The translations under genes were made by a program, and so were the position numbers. DNA of 64,000 nt from contig CBDBFH010000028.1 in assembly GCA_965204775.1 (NCBI GenBank), forward strand, positions 62,001-126,000, given 5' to 3'. This stretch comes from CBDBFH01 sp965204775. Its GTDB lineage: Bacteria > Pseudomonadota > Alphaproteobacteria > JAPOUT01 > G958296285. The notes under the pieces were generated by a model that saw nothing but the letters and a program-made list of their open reading frames with translations, searched no databases and was not told where the DNA came from. How positions within the stretch are numbered: position 1 is the first letter of the stretch; each line of letters starts with the position of its first letter. Below, piece after piece: positions 1 to 7,418 of the stretch.

Positions 1-1
1 G

Positions 2-880
2 ATCACCAACGACATCACCCGGGCCGGGGAGCAACGGGCGATCTATGCCGGATTGCTGACGCCACAGGGGAAATTGCTCTTTGAGTTTCTGGTTTTTGCC
101 AATCATCTGGATGGCCGGGGCGGCTTTGTGCTGGATGTGGCTTCGGCGCATCTGGCGGCGCTGGTAGAAAAACTCACTCTCTACAGGCTGCGGGCGGCGG
201 TGGAATTCGAGGATTTGTCCCGCGACTGGCAGGTCTGGGCCTGCCGGGATCCGGGCGCGGGACGCGCGCGGGGAGAGGGCTTTTTCCCCGACCCGCGCGC
301 GGCGGCGCTGGGGGCGCGGCGGATCAAGGCACGCAGGGCGGCGGCGCGCAGTGTCTCAACGCGTGGCGTCTCGACGCATGGAGCGGCGGCGCAGGCGCAG
401 GCCTGGCGCCGCCATACGCTGTCGCTGGGAGTCCCGGAGGCGGAAGACCTTCCCCCCGGCGAGCTGTTTGCGCTTGACTGCAATTTCGATTTGCTGAACG
501 GGCTTGATTTCGCCAAGGGCTGCTATGTGGGACAGGAAGTGACCTCGCGGATGAAGCGGCGCGGGGTTTTGCGCAAGAGGCTGGTGGTGATTGAGGGGCG
601 CGGCGCCCTGCCAGGGCGAGGCGCCCTACCGGGGCGGGGCGCCCTGCCGGGGCGGGGCGCCCTGCCTGAGCCGGGAACGGCGATCACGCTGAACGGCGCG
701 CCGGTTGGGGTGGTGCGGGGGCGTTGCGGGAGTCTGGGGCTGGCGGTTGTGCGGCTTGACCGTCTGGCGCAGGCCGATGAGGGGGCGGGGGCGGCGGGGC
801 TGGAGAGCGCAGGCGTGGCTCTTGATCTGCGCGCACCGCAGATGGCGGATTTCGTTCTGCCCGGGGAGGCGGGGTCTTGA
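2..880 (+). CDS. ygfZ: YgfZ/CAF17-type folate-binding protein, 5' end outside window
   Basis: GcvT-like tetrahydrofolate-binding protein of the YgfZ family, which helps assemble or repair Fe-S clusters. The open frame runs in from the left edge with an ITNDIT segment typical of the family N-terminus, so the true start lies upstream and the first methionine at 53 is internal. The family signature KGCYVGQEVTSRM is at about 515-553. Odd: a hexapeptide GRGALP is repeated about four times by an in-frame 18-bp unit at about 594-665, shortly after the signature. The following bactofilin gene begins 76 bases downstream on the same strand. The family call is firm. Confidence 0.9.
   Translation: MTNDITRAGEQRAIYAGLLTPQGKLLFEFLVFANHLDGRGGFVLDVASAHLAALVEKLTLYRLRAAVEFEDLSRDWQVWACRDPGAGRARGEGFFPDPRAAALGARRIKARRAAARSVSTRGVSTHGAAAQAQAWRRHTLSLGVPEAEDLPPGELFALDCNFDLLNGLDFAKGCYVGQEVTSRMKRRGVLRKRLVVIEGRGALPGRGALPGRGALPGRGALPEPGTAITLNGAPVGVVRGRCGSLGLAVVRLDRLAQADEGAGAAGLESAGVALDLRAPQMADFVLPGEAGS
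600..665 (+). repeat. 18-bp in-frame minisatellite in ygfZ
   Basis: About four copies of an 18-bp GC-rich unit encoding GRGALP, with small differences between copies (for example one unit reads ctacc where the others read ctgcc). The unit is a multiple of three, so changes in copy number keep the frame. Confidence 0.8.
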
Positions 881-956
881 GGAGGATTTTTTTGCGCGGA
901 AGGGTTGGGATCAGTATTCTTTTTTGATTCGCGGGCGGCAGACGAAGGAGACCGGC

Positions 957-1607
957 ATGATGTTCAAGAGAAGCAAGCCTCCGGCTGCCGAGGCCGGGGC
1001 GGGGGGATTTTCGCCGCCGAGGAGGCCGGAGCCGTCTGCGCCGGTGGAGCGCACCGGCGGTGAGTCGGGGGATGCGCGCCGGGTGCGTCCGGTCTATGAG
1101 CGTTTGCAGGCGAGCCGGACGGTGAGCGGGCAGCAGATTGCGCCCCTTTCTGAGTCGCAGGGTGCGCGGCTTCATGTCGGTCCGGGCCTGAAGATGGAGG
1201 GCAAGATTGAGGACTGCGAGTTGCTGATGATCGAGGGGGCGGTCGAGGCGACGGTGGAGGCGAAGGCGCTGAAGATCGGCAAGAGCGGGTCGTTCAAGGG
1301 CAAGGCGCAGAGCGGTTCGGCGGAGATTCACGGGGTTTTCGAGGGGGAGCTGTCGGTGACGGGCCTGCTGGCGGTGGGGGCGGCGGGTTCGGTGACCGGG
1401 ACGCTTGTCTATGGCGAGTTGGCGGTTGAGCGGGGGGGCCGGATTGTGGGGACGATGACGCTGGATGAGAAGGCCGCCGCCGGGGTCAAGCGCGGGGGCG
1501 CGCATACGCTCAAGGCGTTTCGGACGCCGGGCGGGGAGAAAGAGGCGGGCGAGGATCAGGCCGCGCCGGGCGGGGCGGGCAAGCGCGAGGCGAAGCCCGC
1601 CTCGTGA
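957..1607 (+). CDS. bactofilin-family cytoskeletal protein
   Basis: Bactofilins polymerise without nucleotide into filaments used in cell-shape and envelope tasks. Here a disordered, Pro/Ala-rich N-terminus of about 60 residues precedes a right-handed beta-helix core (about residues 60-165) with the periodic pattern of short strands, e.g. GKIEDCELLMIEGAVEA and GSVTGTLVYGELAVE. The tail is charged and Ala/Gly-rich. The start at 957 was chosen over upstream candidates because AAGGAG lies 7 bases before it; a second ATG follows immediately. At 216 aa it is a normal length. It is followed after 9 bases by a phosphatase-like gene, so co-transcription is likely. Confidence 0.88.
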   Translation: MMFKRSKPPAAEAGAGGFSPPRRPEPSAPVERTGGESGDARRVRPVYERLQASRTVSGQQIAPLSESQGARLHVGPGLKMEGKIEDCELLMIEGAVEATVEAKALKIGKSGSFKGKAQSGSAEIHGVFEGELSVTGLLAVGAAGSVTGTLVYGELAVERGGRIVGTMTLDEKAAAGVKRGGAHTLKAFRTPGGEKEAGEDQAAPGGAGKREAKPAS

Positions 1608-1616
1608 GCGGGGCTG

Positions 1617-2159
1617 ATGCCGGATGAGACCCGGAAGGCGAAGATTTACACCGCGCCCCTGAGCGCGGTTGAAGAGGTAATTGCCCGGCGGGGCGTTACG
1701 CATTTGGTGAGTCTGCTGAATCCGTCTGCGATGATTGAGACTCCGGCGGGGATTGACCGGGCGCATCATTTGCGTCTGGGCTTCAGCGACAGCGCGGTGG
1801 AGCAGGAGGGTGCGGCGGGGGCGTCGCATGCCGAGGATTTGGTGTCCTTTGTCCGGGGGTGGGATGGCCGGGGTTCGCTGTTGATTCATTGTCTGGCGGG
1901 TGTGAGCCGCTCGACGGCGGCGGGTTTTATTGCGCTGTGCTGTTTGAACGAGGAGACGAGCGAGGCGGAGGCGGCGCGGGTTTTGCGGCGGTCGGCGGCG
2001 CATGCGAGTCCGAATCGCCTTTTGGTGCGTTTGGGTGACCGGACGCTGGGGCGGGAGGGGCGGATGGTTCGGGCGATTGAGGCTCTGCCCCCGGCGCAGC
2101 CTGTGTGGGAGGGTGTGGTGTCCGAGTTTCCTGCGAGGATTCCGGTCCGGCGGGGCTGA
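1617..2159 (+). CDS. protein tyrosine phosphatase-like (dual-specificity fold)
   Basis: A 180-residue protein with the CX5R phosphatase loop HCLAGVSRST, nucleophile Cys92 and phosphate-binding Arg98. This is the hallmark of cysteine-based tyrosine or dual-specificity phosphatases. Substrate is unknown. It lies 9 bases after the bactofilin gene, and its TGA overlaps the ATG of nadQ (TGATG), so it is probably translated together with the NAD regulator. No signal peptide or membrane segment is visible, so it is expected in the cytoplasm. The fold call is firm, the biological role is not. Confidence 0.78.
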   Translation: MPDETRKAKIYTAPLSAVEEVIARRGVTHLVSLLNPSAMIETPAGIDRAHHLRLGFSDSAVEQEGAAGASHAEDLVSFVRGWDGRGSLLIHCLAGVSRSTAAGFIALCCLNEETSEAEAARVLRRSAAHASPNRLLVRLGDRTLGREGRMVRAIEALPPAQPVWEGVVSEFPARIPVRRG

Positions 2160-3115
2160 TGCCGGGGCGGAGCGCGATTGCGATTGGTCTGAATGCGGTG
2201 ATTGTCGCGATGCGCGGTGGAGCGCCGCATGTTTTGACGACGGGCGGGGAGCGGGGCGCGGCGAGTTTGCCGTTTGGGCTTTTCGACCCTGAGCGTCACC
2301 GGACGATGGAGAAGGGCTTGCGGGCGCTGGTGGCGGAACAGACCGCGCGCGATCTGGGTTATATTGAGCAATTGTATACGTTTGGGGACCGGGGGCGGCA
2401 GGATTCGCCGCGGGCGGCGGCGCGGGGCGGGGATGTTGTTTCGGTGGGGTATTTGACGTTGACGCGGGAAGAGTCCGGCGGCGGCGCAGCCGATCAGGCG
2501 GCGCGGCGCTGGAGGGGGTGGTACGGGTTTTTGCCGTGGGAGGACCGCCGCCGGGATCTGCACCGGGATTTGCTTGGGCGTTTGCGCGGCTGGGCGGAGG
2601 GCGACCGGCGGCGGCGGGCGCGCTTGCGGCTGTGTTTTGGGCTGCCGCCGTTGCGCTGGGATGAGGAAAAGGTTCTGGAGCGCTATGAGCTTTTGTATGA
2701 GGCGGGTCTGGTCGCCGAGTCCGGGCGGCGGGGGGGCCGGGCGGGACAGGCGATGCCATATGACCACCGGCGCATCCTGGCGACGGCGGTGGGGCGGCTG
2801 CGGGGCAAGCTGAAATACCGCCCGGTGATCTTTGAGCTGATGCCGCGCCTGTTCACATTGTATGAGCTGCAGCAGGCGGTCGAGGCGATTGCGGGGATTC
2901 ATCTTCACAAGCAGAATTTTCGCCGTCTGGTGGAGCGGGAGAATCTGGTGGAGGCGAGCGGCCCGCTCTCGCGGCGAACGGGGGGGCGTCCGGCGGCGCA
3001 GTTTCGCTTTCGCAAGGAGGTTCTGGACGAGCGCGGCGGTCCGGGCCTCAATCTGAAGACCGGCGGCGCGGCGCGCGGCGCCGGGCGGGGCGGGGAGAGA
3101 GCCGCTTCCGGCTGA
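2159..3115 (+). CDS. nadQ: NadQ-type NAD biosynthesis regulator (degenerate Nudix plus winged helix)
   Basis: A 318-residue protein matching the alphaproteobacterial NAD regulator family (COG4111, called NadQ in comparative genomics). The N-terminal half resembles a Nudix fold, but the region where the Nudix box should lie (about residues 55-80) lacks the catalytic REXXEE pattern, as expected for a ligand sensor. The C-terminal part (about residues 220-300) holds the FELMPRLFTLYELQ and NFRRLVERENLVE helices of a winged helix. The start is the ATG overlapping the upstream stop. It sits directly upstream of nadABC, and a perfect palindrome at 3243-3263 is the obvious operator candidate. Repression of nadABC at high NAD is inferred from the family. 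Confidence 0.85.
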   Translation: MPGRSAIAIGLNAVIVAMRGGAPHVLTTGGERGAASLPFGLFDPERHRTMEKGLRALVAEQTARDLGYIEQLYTFGDRGRQDSPRAAARGGDVVSVGYLTLTREESGGGAADQAARRWRGWYGFLPWEDRRRDLHRDLLGRLRGWAEGDRRRRARLRLCFGLPPLRWDEEKVLERYELLYEAGLVAESGRRGGRAGQAMPYDHRRILATAVGRLRGKLKYRPVIFELMPRLFTLYELQQAVEAIAGIHLHKQNFRRLVERENLVEASGPLSRRTGGRPAAQFRFRKEVLDERGGPGLNLKTGGAARGAGRGGERAASG

Positions 3116-3159
3116 AAGAGGCCGGTCAGAGGGAGGGGGCGGCGGCAGGGGCAATTTTT

Positions 3160-3188
3160 TTGCCTTGCCGCCGGGAAAGGTCTATAGT
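3160..3188 (+). promoter_or_regulatory. candidate promoter of nadABC
   Basis: TTGCCT at 3160-3165, a 17-base spacer, then TATAGT at 3183-3188. Transcription would start near 3195, about 50 bases before the palindrome and 100 before the nadA start codon. The -35 box matches the consensus at four of six positions. Confidence 0.5.
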
Positions 3189-3242
3189 TTTTCCCCTGCG
3201 GTTCTTTCGGTGGTCCGTTGAACCGCTTTTTTGAGGCCCCGA

Positions 3243-3263
3243 TTATGCTCAAAATGAGCATAA
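3243..3263. promoter_or_regulatory. perfect palindrome before nadA, candidate NadQ operator
   Basis: Perfect 8-bp arms TTATGCTC and GAGCATAA separated by AAAAT. It lies between the predicted promoter and the AAGGAG ribosome site of nadA, 29 bases before the start codon, and right after the NadQ gene. It is AT-rich in a GC-rich setting. Assignment to NadQ is by position; no motif comparison was run. Confidence 0.7.
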
Positions 3264-3292
3264 AGGGCGTGCGAAATCCTCAAGGAGCGCTT

Positions 3293-4366
3293 ATGTCTCT
3301 TGCCGCTTCCGCCTCTGCGCCTGGCCCGGCGCTTCGGCGCTCGACCGGGGCGTTTGCCCGCCTGCCGCGGCCTGACCTGTCTTACACGCGGCAGGCCGCC
3401 GAGGCCGCCGCGCCGCTTTATGAGAAGGTGCGCAAGGTGGTTCCGCCGATGGAGTGGCCGTCCTTTGCGCCCTATATTCTGGCGATTGGCGAACTGAAGA
3501 AGGCGCGCGATGCGGTGATTCTGGCGCACAACTACCAGACGCCGGAGATTTTCCACTGCGTGGGGGACATTGTCGGCGACTCGCTGCAATTGGCGCGCGA
3601 GGCGGCGCGGGCCGAGGCTTCGGTGATTGTGCAATGCGGGGTGCATTTCATGGCGGAGACGGCGAAATTGCTCAATCCGGACAAGACGGTTCTGATTCCG
3701 GATGCCGGGGCCGGGTGTTCGCTGGCGGCGTCGATCACGGGGGCCGATGTGCGGGCGCTGCGGCGGCGCTGGCCGGGAGTTCCGATTGTCACCTATGTCA
3801 ACACGAGCGCCGAGGTGAAGGCCGAGTCGGACATTTGCTGCACGTCGTCCAATGCGGTGGAGGTGGTTGAGTCGCTGGGCGCGCCGCGCGTGTTGTGCAT
3901 TCCGGATGAATATCTGGCGCGCAACATTGCGGAGCAGACCGAGGTTGAGATCATTCCGTGGCGGGGGCGCTGCGAGGTTCACGAGCGCTTCACGGCCCAG
4001 GAGCTGCGCGATTACCGGGCAGGCGATAGCGAACTTCAGATCATTGCCCATCCCGAATGTCCGCCCGATGTGATTGCCGAGGCGGATTTTACCGGCTCGA
4101 CTTCGGCGATGATCAATTGGGTTCGCACACGCCAGCCGGGCAAAGTGATGATGGTCACCGAATGTTCGATGAGCGACAATGTTGCGGTTGAAAATCCTGA
4201 TGTCGAGTTTATTCGCCCCTGCAATCTTTGCCCGCATATGAAGAAGATCACCCTGGCGAAGATTCTCGACAGCCTGCTGGAGATGCGCGACGAGGTTGTG
4301 ATTGATCCGGGTCTGGCGGCGCGGGCGCGCCGGCCGATTGAGCGCATGATGGCGCTGGGCCGGTAG
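3293..4366 (+). CDS. nadA: quinolinate synthase NadA
   Basis: Condenses iminoaspartate with dihydroxyacetone phosphate to quinolinate, using a 4Fe-4S cluster. The cluster ligands are recognisable: Cys115 in VQCGVHFMAE, Cys256 in HPEC and Cys313 in CNLCPHM. Other conserved blocks are LAHNYQTPEI and TECSMSDNV. The frame is open back to 3218, but the ATG at 3293 has AAGGAG six bases upstream and gives a usual length of 357 aa. It is first gene of nadA-nadB-nadC, 38 bases ahead of nadB, and is probably controlled by the palindrome just upstream. Confidence 0.95.
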   Translation: MSLAASASAPGPALRRSTGAFARLPRPDLSYTRQAAEAAAPLYEKVRKVVPPMEWPSFAPYILAIGELKKARDAVILAHNYQTPEIFHCVGDIVGDSLQLAREAARAEASVIVQCGVHFMAETAKLLNPDKTVLIPDAGAGCSLAASITGADVRALRRRWPGVPIVTYVNTSAEVKAESDICCTSSNAVEVVESLGAPRVLCIPDEYLARNIAEQTEVEIIPWRGRCEVHERFTAQELRDYRAGDSELQIIAHPECPPDVIAEADFTGSTSAMINWVRTRQPGKVMMVTECSMSDNVAVENPDVEFIRPCNLCPHMKKITLAKILDSLLEMRDEVVIDPGLAARARRPIERMMALGR

Positions 4367-4404
4367 CGGCCTTTCCTGCGCCTCGCGCGGCGGACGCGTC
4401 CCCC

Positions 4405-5979
4405 ATGGGCGAGAAGATTGATGCGGGCGATGTTCTCGTCGTCGGCGGGGGTCTGGCGGGCCTGTTTATGGCCTTGAAGGCTGCGCCGTTGCGGGTGACG
4501 GTGATCACTCCGGCGGCGATTGGCGCGGCGGGAAGCGCGGCGAGCGCCTGGGCGCAAGGAGGGATCGCGGCGGCGGTCGATGCGGAGGATTCGCCTGCCG
4601 ACCACAGCGCCGACACGCGCGCGGCGGGCGGCGGGATTTCCGATCCGGCAATGAGCGACATTCTGGCGCGCGAGGTTCCGGCGCGGATAGAGGATCTGAC
4701 GGCGCTGGGGGTTTCTTTTGACCGCAGACCGGATGGCGGGTTTGCCCTGGCGCGCGAGGCGGCGCACCGGCGGCGGCGGATTGTCCGGGTGTCCGGCGAT
4801 TTGTCGGGGCGGGCGATCATGCGGGCTCTGGTCAGGGCGGTGGCGGCGGCGGAGCATATCCGGGTTGTCGAAGGCGTGCGGGCGCTTGCTCTGGAGCGCG
4901 GCGGACAGACCGGGGCGGTGTGCGGGGCGTGGGCTGCCGATGGGGGCGGCGTGCATTTTTTTGGCGCGCGCGCGGTGATGATGGCGGCGGGCGGGGCCGG
5001 GCGGCTTTATGCGATGACGACCAACCCGCCGCAGGCCAATGGCGCAGCGCTGGCGATGGCGGCGCGGGCGGGGGCGCAGATTGCCGATCCTGAATTTGTC
5101 CAGTTTCATCCGACGGCGATTGACGCCGGGCTTGATCCTGCGCCGCTGGCGACCGAGGCGCTGCGGGGGGAGGGAGCGGTCTTGATTGATGAGCATGGGC
5201 GGCGTTTCATGGCGCAGGCGCATGAGGATGGCGAGCTGGCGCCGCGCGACATTGTTGCCCGAAGCGTTGCGCGGATCAGGCGGGAGGGGGGCCGGGTTTT
5301 TCTGGATGCGCGCGCGAAGCCGGGGGCGGATTTCCGGCAGCGCTTCCCGGCGGTCTGGGCGGCGTGCCGCAAGGCCGGGATTGATCCGGCGCGCCGTCCG
5401 ATTCCGGTTGCGCCTGCGGCGCATTATCATATGGGGGGGATTGCGGTCGACGGGCGGGGGCGCGCGTCGCTGGAGGGTCTGTGGGCCTGCGGCGAGGCGG
5501 CGTGTACGGGCGCGCATGGCGCCAACCGGCTGGCCGGGAATTCACTGGGCGAGACGCTGGTGCTGGGGGCGCGGATTGCCCGCGATCTGAAGAGCGTGGC
5601 CGCCGGGCGGGGGCCGAGGCCGGAGACGGGGCAGGCCCCGCCCTGCCGGGGCGAAGACGGGGCGGAGAAGATCGCACGCCTGCGGCAGATCATGATGGGT
5701 TGCGCCGGTGTTATGCGTAGCGGGGCCGGCTTGCGGGCAGGGGCCGGGCAACTGGCGGCAATGGCGCGGGCGCGGGGCGGCGTTCTGGACGGGATGATCG
5801 TTGCCGCGACCTTGATCATCGCCGGGGCGCTGGCCCGTGAAGAGAGCCGGGGGGGCCATTTCCGCAGCGATTTTCCGCACCCCGATCCGCTCTTTGCCCG
5901 GCGCACCCGCCTGACGCTGGCGCAGGCCGAGGCGATTGTGTCGAGCGCGCGCCCGGCGGCGCAGCAGGCAGCGCGATGA
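4405..5979 (+). CDS. nadB: L-aspartate oxidase NadB
   Basis: FAD enzyme that oxidises L-aspartate to iminoaspartate, the substrate of NadA. It belongs to the succinate dehydrogenase/fumarate reductase flavoprotein family. The N-terminal dinucleotide-binding motif is VVGGGLAGL (residues 11-19), followed by the SAWAQGGIAAA block that binds FAD; later come the substrate-site blocks EFVQFHPTA, HYHMGGI and GANRLAGNSLGE. Length of 524 aa is normal. It ends with an ATGA overlap onto nadC. Confidence 0.95.
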   Translation: MGEKIDAGDVLVVGGGLAGLFMALKAAPLRVTVITPAAIGAAGSAASAWAQGGIAAAVDAEDSPADHSADTRAAGGGISDPAMSDILAREVPARIEDLTALGVSFDRRPDGGFALAREAAHRRRRIVRVSGDLSGRAIMRALVRAVAAAEHIRVVEGVRALALERGGQTGAVCGAWAADGGGVHFFGARAVMMAAGGAGRLYAMTTNPPQANGAALAMAARAGAQIADPEFVQFHPTAIDAGLDPAPLATEALRGEGAVLIDEHGRRFMAQAHEDGELAPRDIVARSVARIRREGGRVFLDARAKPGADFRQRFPAVWAACRKAGIDPARRPIPVAPAAHYHMGGIAVDGRGRASLEGLWACGEAACTGAHGANRLAGNSLGETLVLGARIARDLKSVAAGRGPRPETGQAPPCRGEDGAEKIARLRQIMMGCAGVMRSGAGLRAGAGQLAAMARARGGVLDGMIVAATLIIAGALAREESRGGHFRSDFPHPDPLFARRTRLTLAQAEAIVSSARPAAQQAAR

Positions 5980-6830
5980 GCGCCCCGCAACAGGCTTTGA
6001 CGCAGGCGCAGCTGGCGCCCTTTGTCCGCCGTGCGCTGGCGGAAGACCTGAAGACTCGCGGCGATATCACCACCGAGGCTCTGGTCGGCGCGGAGCAACA
6101 GGGGCAGGCGGTTTTGCGGTCGCGGCAGGCCGGTGTGCTGGCCGGTCTGGAGGCGGCGCGGCTGACTTTTGCCAGTCTGGACGAGGATTTTGCGTTTGAA
6201 GCTTTAGCGGCGGACGGGACGCGGGTTGCGGCGGGGGAAGAGATTGCGCGGCTGAAGGGATCGGCCCGGGCGCTGCTGAGCGGGGAGCGCACGGCGCTTA
6301 ATTTTTTGGGCCGCCTTTCGGGGATTGCGACGGCCACGGCGCAGCTGGTTGAGCGGATCGGCGGCTGCCGGGCGAAGCTGTGCTGCACGCGCAAGACGAC
6401 GCCCGGCCTGCGGCTTCTGGAGAAATACGCGGTGCGGATGGGGGGCGGGATCAATCACCGCTTTGGCCTCTATGACGCGATCCTGATCAAGGACAATCAT
6501 ATTGCGCTGGCCGGAGGGATCGGGGCGGCGCTGGCCCGGGTGCGAGCGATTCACGGGGCCGGGAGCCGGATTGAGATTGAGGCCGACACTCTGGATCAGG
6601 TGGCCGAGGCGCTGGCCGGGGGGGCGGACGTGATTTTGCTGGACAACATGAGTCCGGCGCAGTGTGCGCAGGCGGTCGCGCTGGCCGGCGGACGGGCGGT
6701 TCTAGAGGCGTCGGGGGGGATCACGCCGGAGACGGCGGCGGCGGTGGCGGCGAGCGGCGTTGACTATATTTCTGCGGGCTGGATCACACACAGCGCGCCG
6801 TCGCTGGATTTGGGCCTCGACATGGGTTGA
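5976..6830 (+). CDS. nadC: nicotinate-nucleotide pyrophosphorylase NadC
   Basis: Quinolinate phosphoribosyltransferase: quinolinate plus PRPP gives nicotinate mononucleotide, CO2 and pyrophosphate. Diagnostic blocks are ERTALNFLGRLSGIAT, RKTTPGLR, MGGGINHRFGLYDAILIKDNH and ASGGI near the C-terminus. At 284 aa it is complete. Its ATG overlaps the nadB stop by four bases, so the de novo NAD genes are translationally coupled. Confidence 0.95.
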   Translation: MSAPQQALTQAQLAPFVRRALAEDLKTRGDITTEALVGAEQQGQAVLRSRQAGVLAGLEAARLTFASLDEDFAFEALAADGTRVAAGEEIARLKGSARALLSGERTALNFLGRLSGIATATAQLVERIGGCRAKLCCTRKTTPGLRLLEKYAVRMGGGINHRFGLYDAILIKDNHIALAGGIGAALARVRAIHGAGSRIEIEADTLDQVAEALAGGADVILLDNMSPAQCAQAVALAGGRAVLEASGGITPETAAAVAASGVDYISAGWITHSAPSLDLGLDMG

Positions 6831-6863
6831 GCGGATTTGCGATAGTGGCGGGGGAGCAGAGCG

Positions 6864-7418
6864 ATGAAACTTGAAGCGCAGCGTAGCCAGTTGCTGGTGA
6901 TTGACGTCCAGGAGCGCCTTTTGCCGGTGATTTCGGGGGCGGAGGAGATGATCGGCAATTGCGCCCGCCTGATTGAAGGGGCGCGGCTGATGGAGGTTCC
7001 GGTTTTGATTTCGGAGCAGTATCGCAAGGGTCTGGGTCCGACTGCCGGGGTTTTGCGGGAGAAGGCGGGCAACGCGCCGGTGATGGAAAAGATGCACTTT
7101 TCCTGTCTGGGCGATGCGGCGATGGCGGCGCAGCTGGCGCAGACGGAGAAAGGCGGGCGCAGTTCTTATCTTCTGGCGGGCATTGAGGCGCATGTCTGCG
7201 TTGCCCAGACCGCGCTTGACTTGAAGGCGCGCGGTGCGGCGCATGTCTGCGTTGCCGCCGATGCGGTTGCCTCGCGCCGGGAGCGCTCGGTCGAGATTGC
7301 GCTGGACCGGCTGCGCCAGAACGGCGTCGAGGTGGTCACGACGGAAATGGCCCTGTTCGAATGGCAGGAGCAGGCGGGCGGGGCGCGGTTCAAGCAGATT
7401 TCGCAACTGGTCAAATGA
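6864..7418 (+). CDS. isochorismatase-family cysteine hydrolase
   Basis: A 184-residue alpha/beta hydrolase of the isochorismatase superfamily (YcaC/ISOC-like). The Asp-Lys-Cys triad is visible: Asp14 in LLVIDVQERL, Lys76 in PVMEKMHFS and Cys112 in GIEAHVCVAQT. It lacks the metal-binding DWHxxxH block of nicotinamidase, so despite lying 33 bases behind nadC it is probably not PncA. Substrate unknown. The stop overlaps the start of the next hydrolase (ATGA), so the two are likely co-expressed. Confidence 0.85.
   Translation: MKLEAQRSQLLVIDVQERLLPVISGAEEMIGNCARLIEGARLMEVPVLISEQYRKGLGPTAGVLREKAGNAPVMEKMHFSCLGDAAMAAQLAQTEKGGRSSYLLAGIEAHVCVAQTALDLKARGAAHVCVAADAVASRRERSVEIALDRLRQNGVEVVTTEMALFEWQEQAGGARFKQISQLVK

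Noticed and set aside
684..2759. 691-residue Arg/Pro-rich frame on the - strand
   Set aside because: It lies opposite the ygfZ end, bactofilin, phosphatase and nadQ genes, has low-complexity composition typical of antisense GC-rich DNA, and no recognisable domain.
6864..7418. Nicotinamidase PncA next to the nad genes
   Set aside because: The nicotinamidase metal-binding DWHxxxH motif is missing; it fits the YcaC/ISOC branch better.
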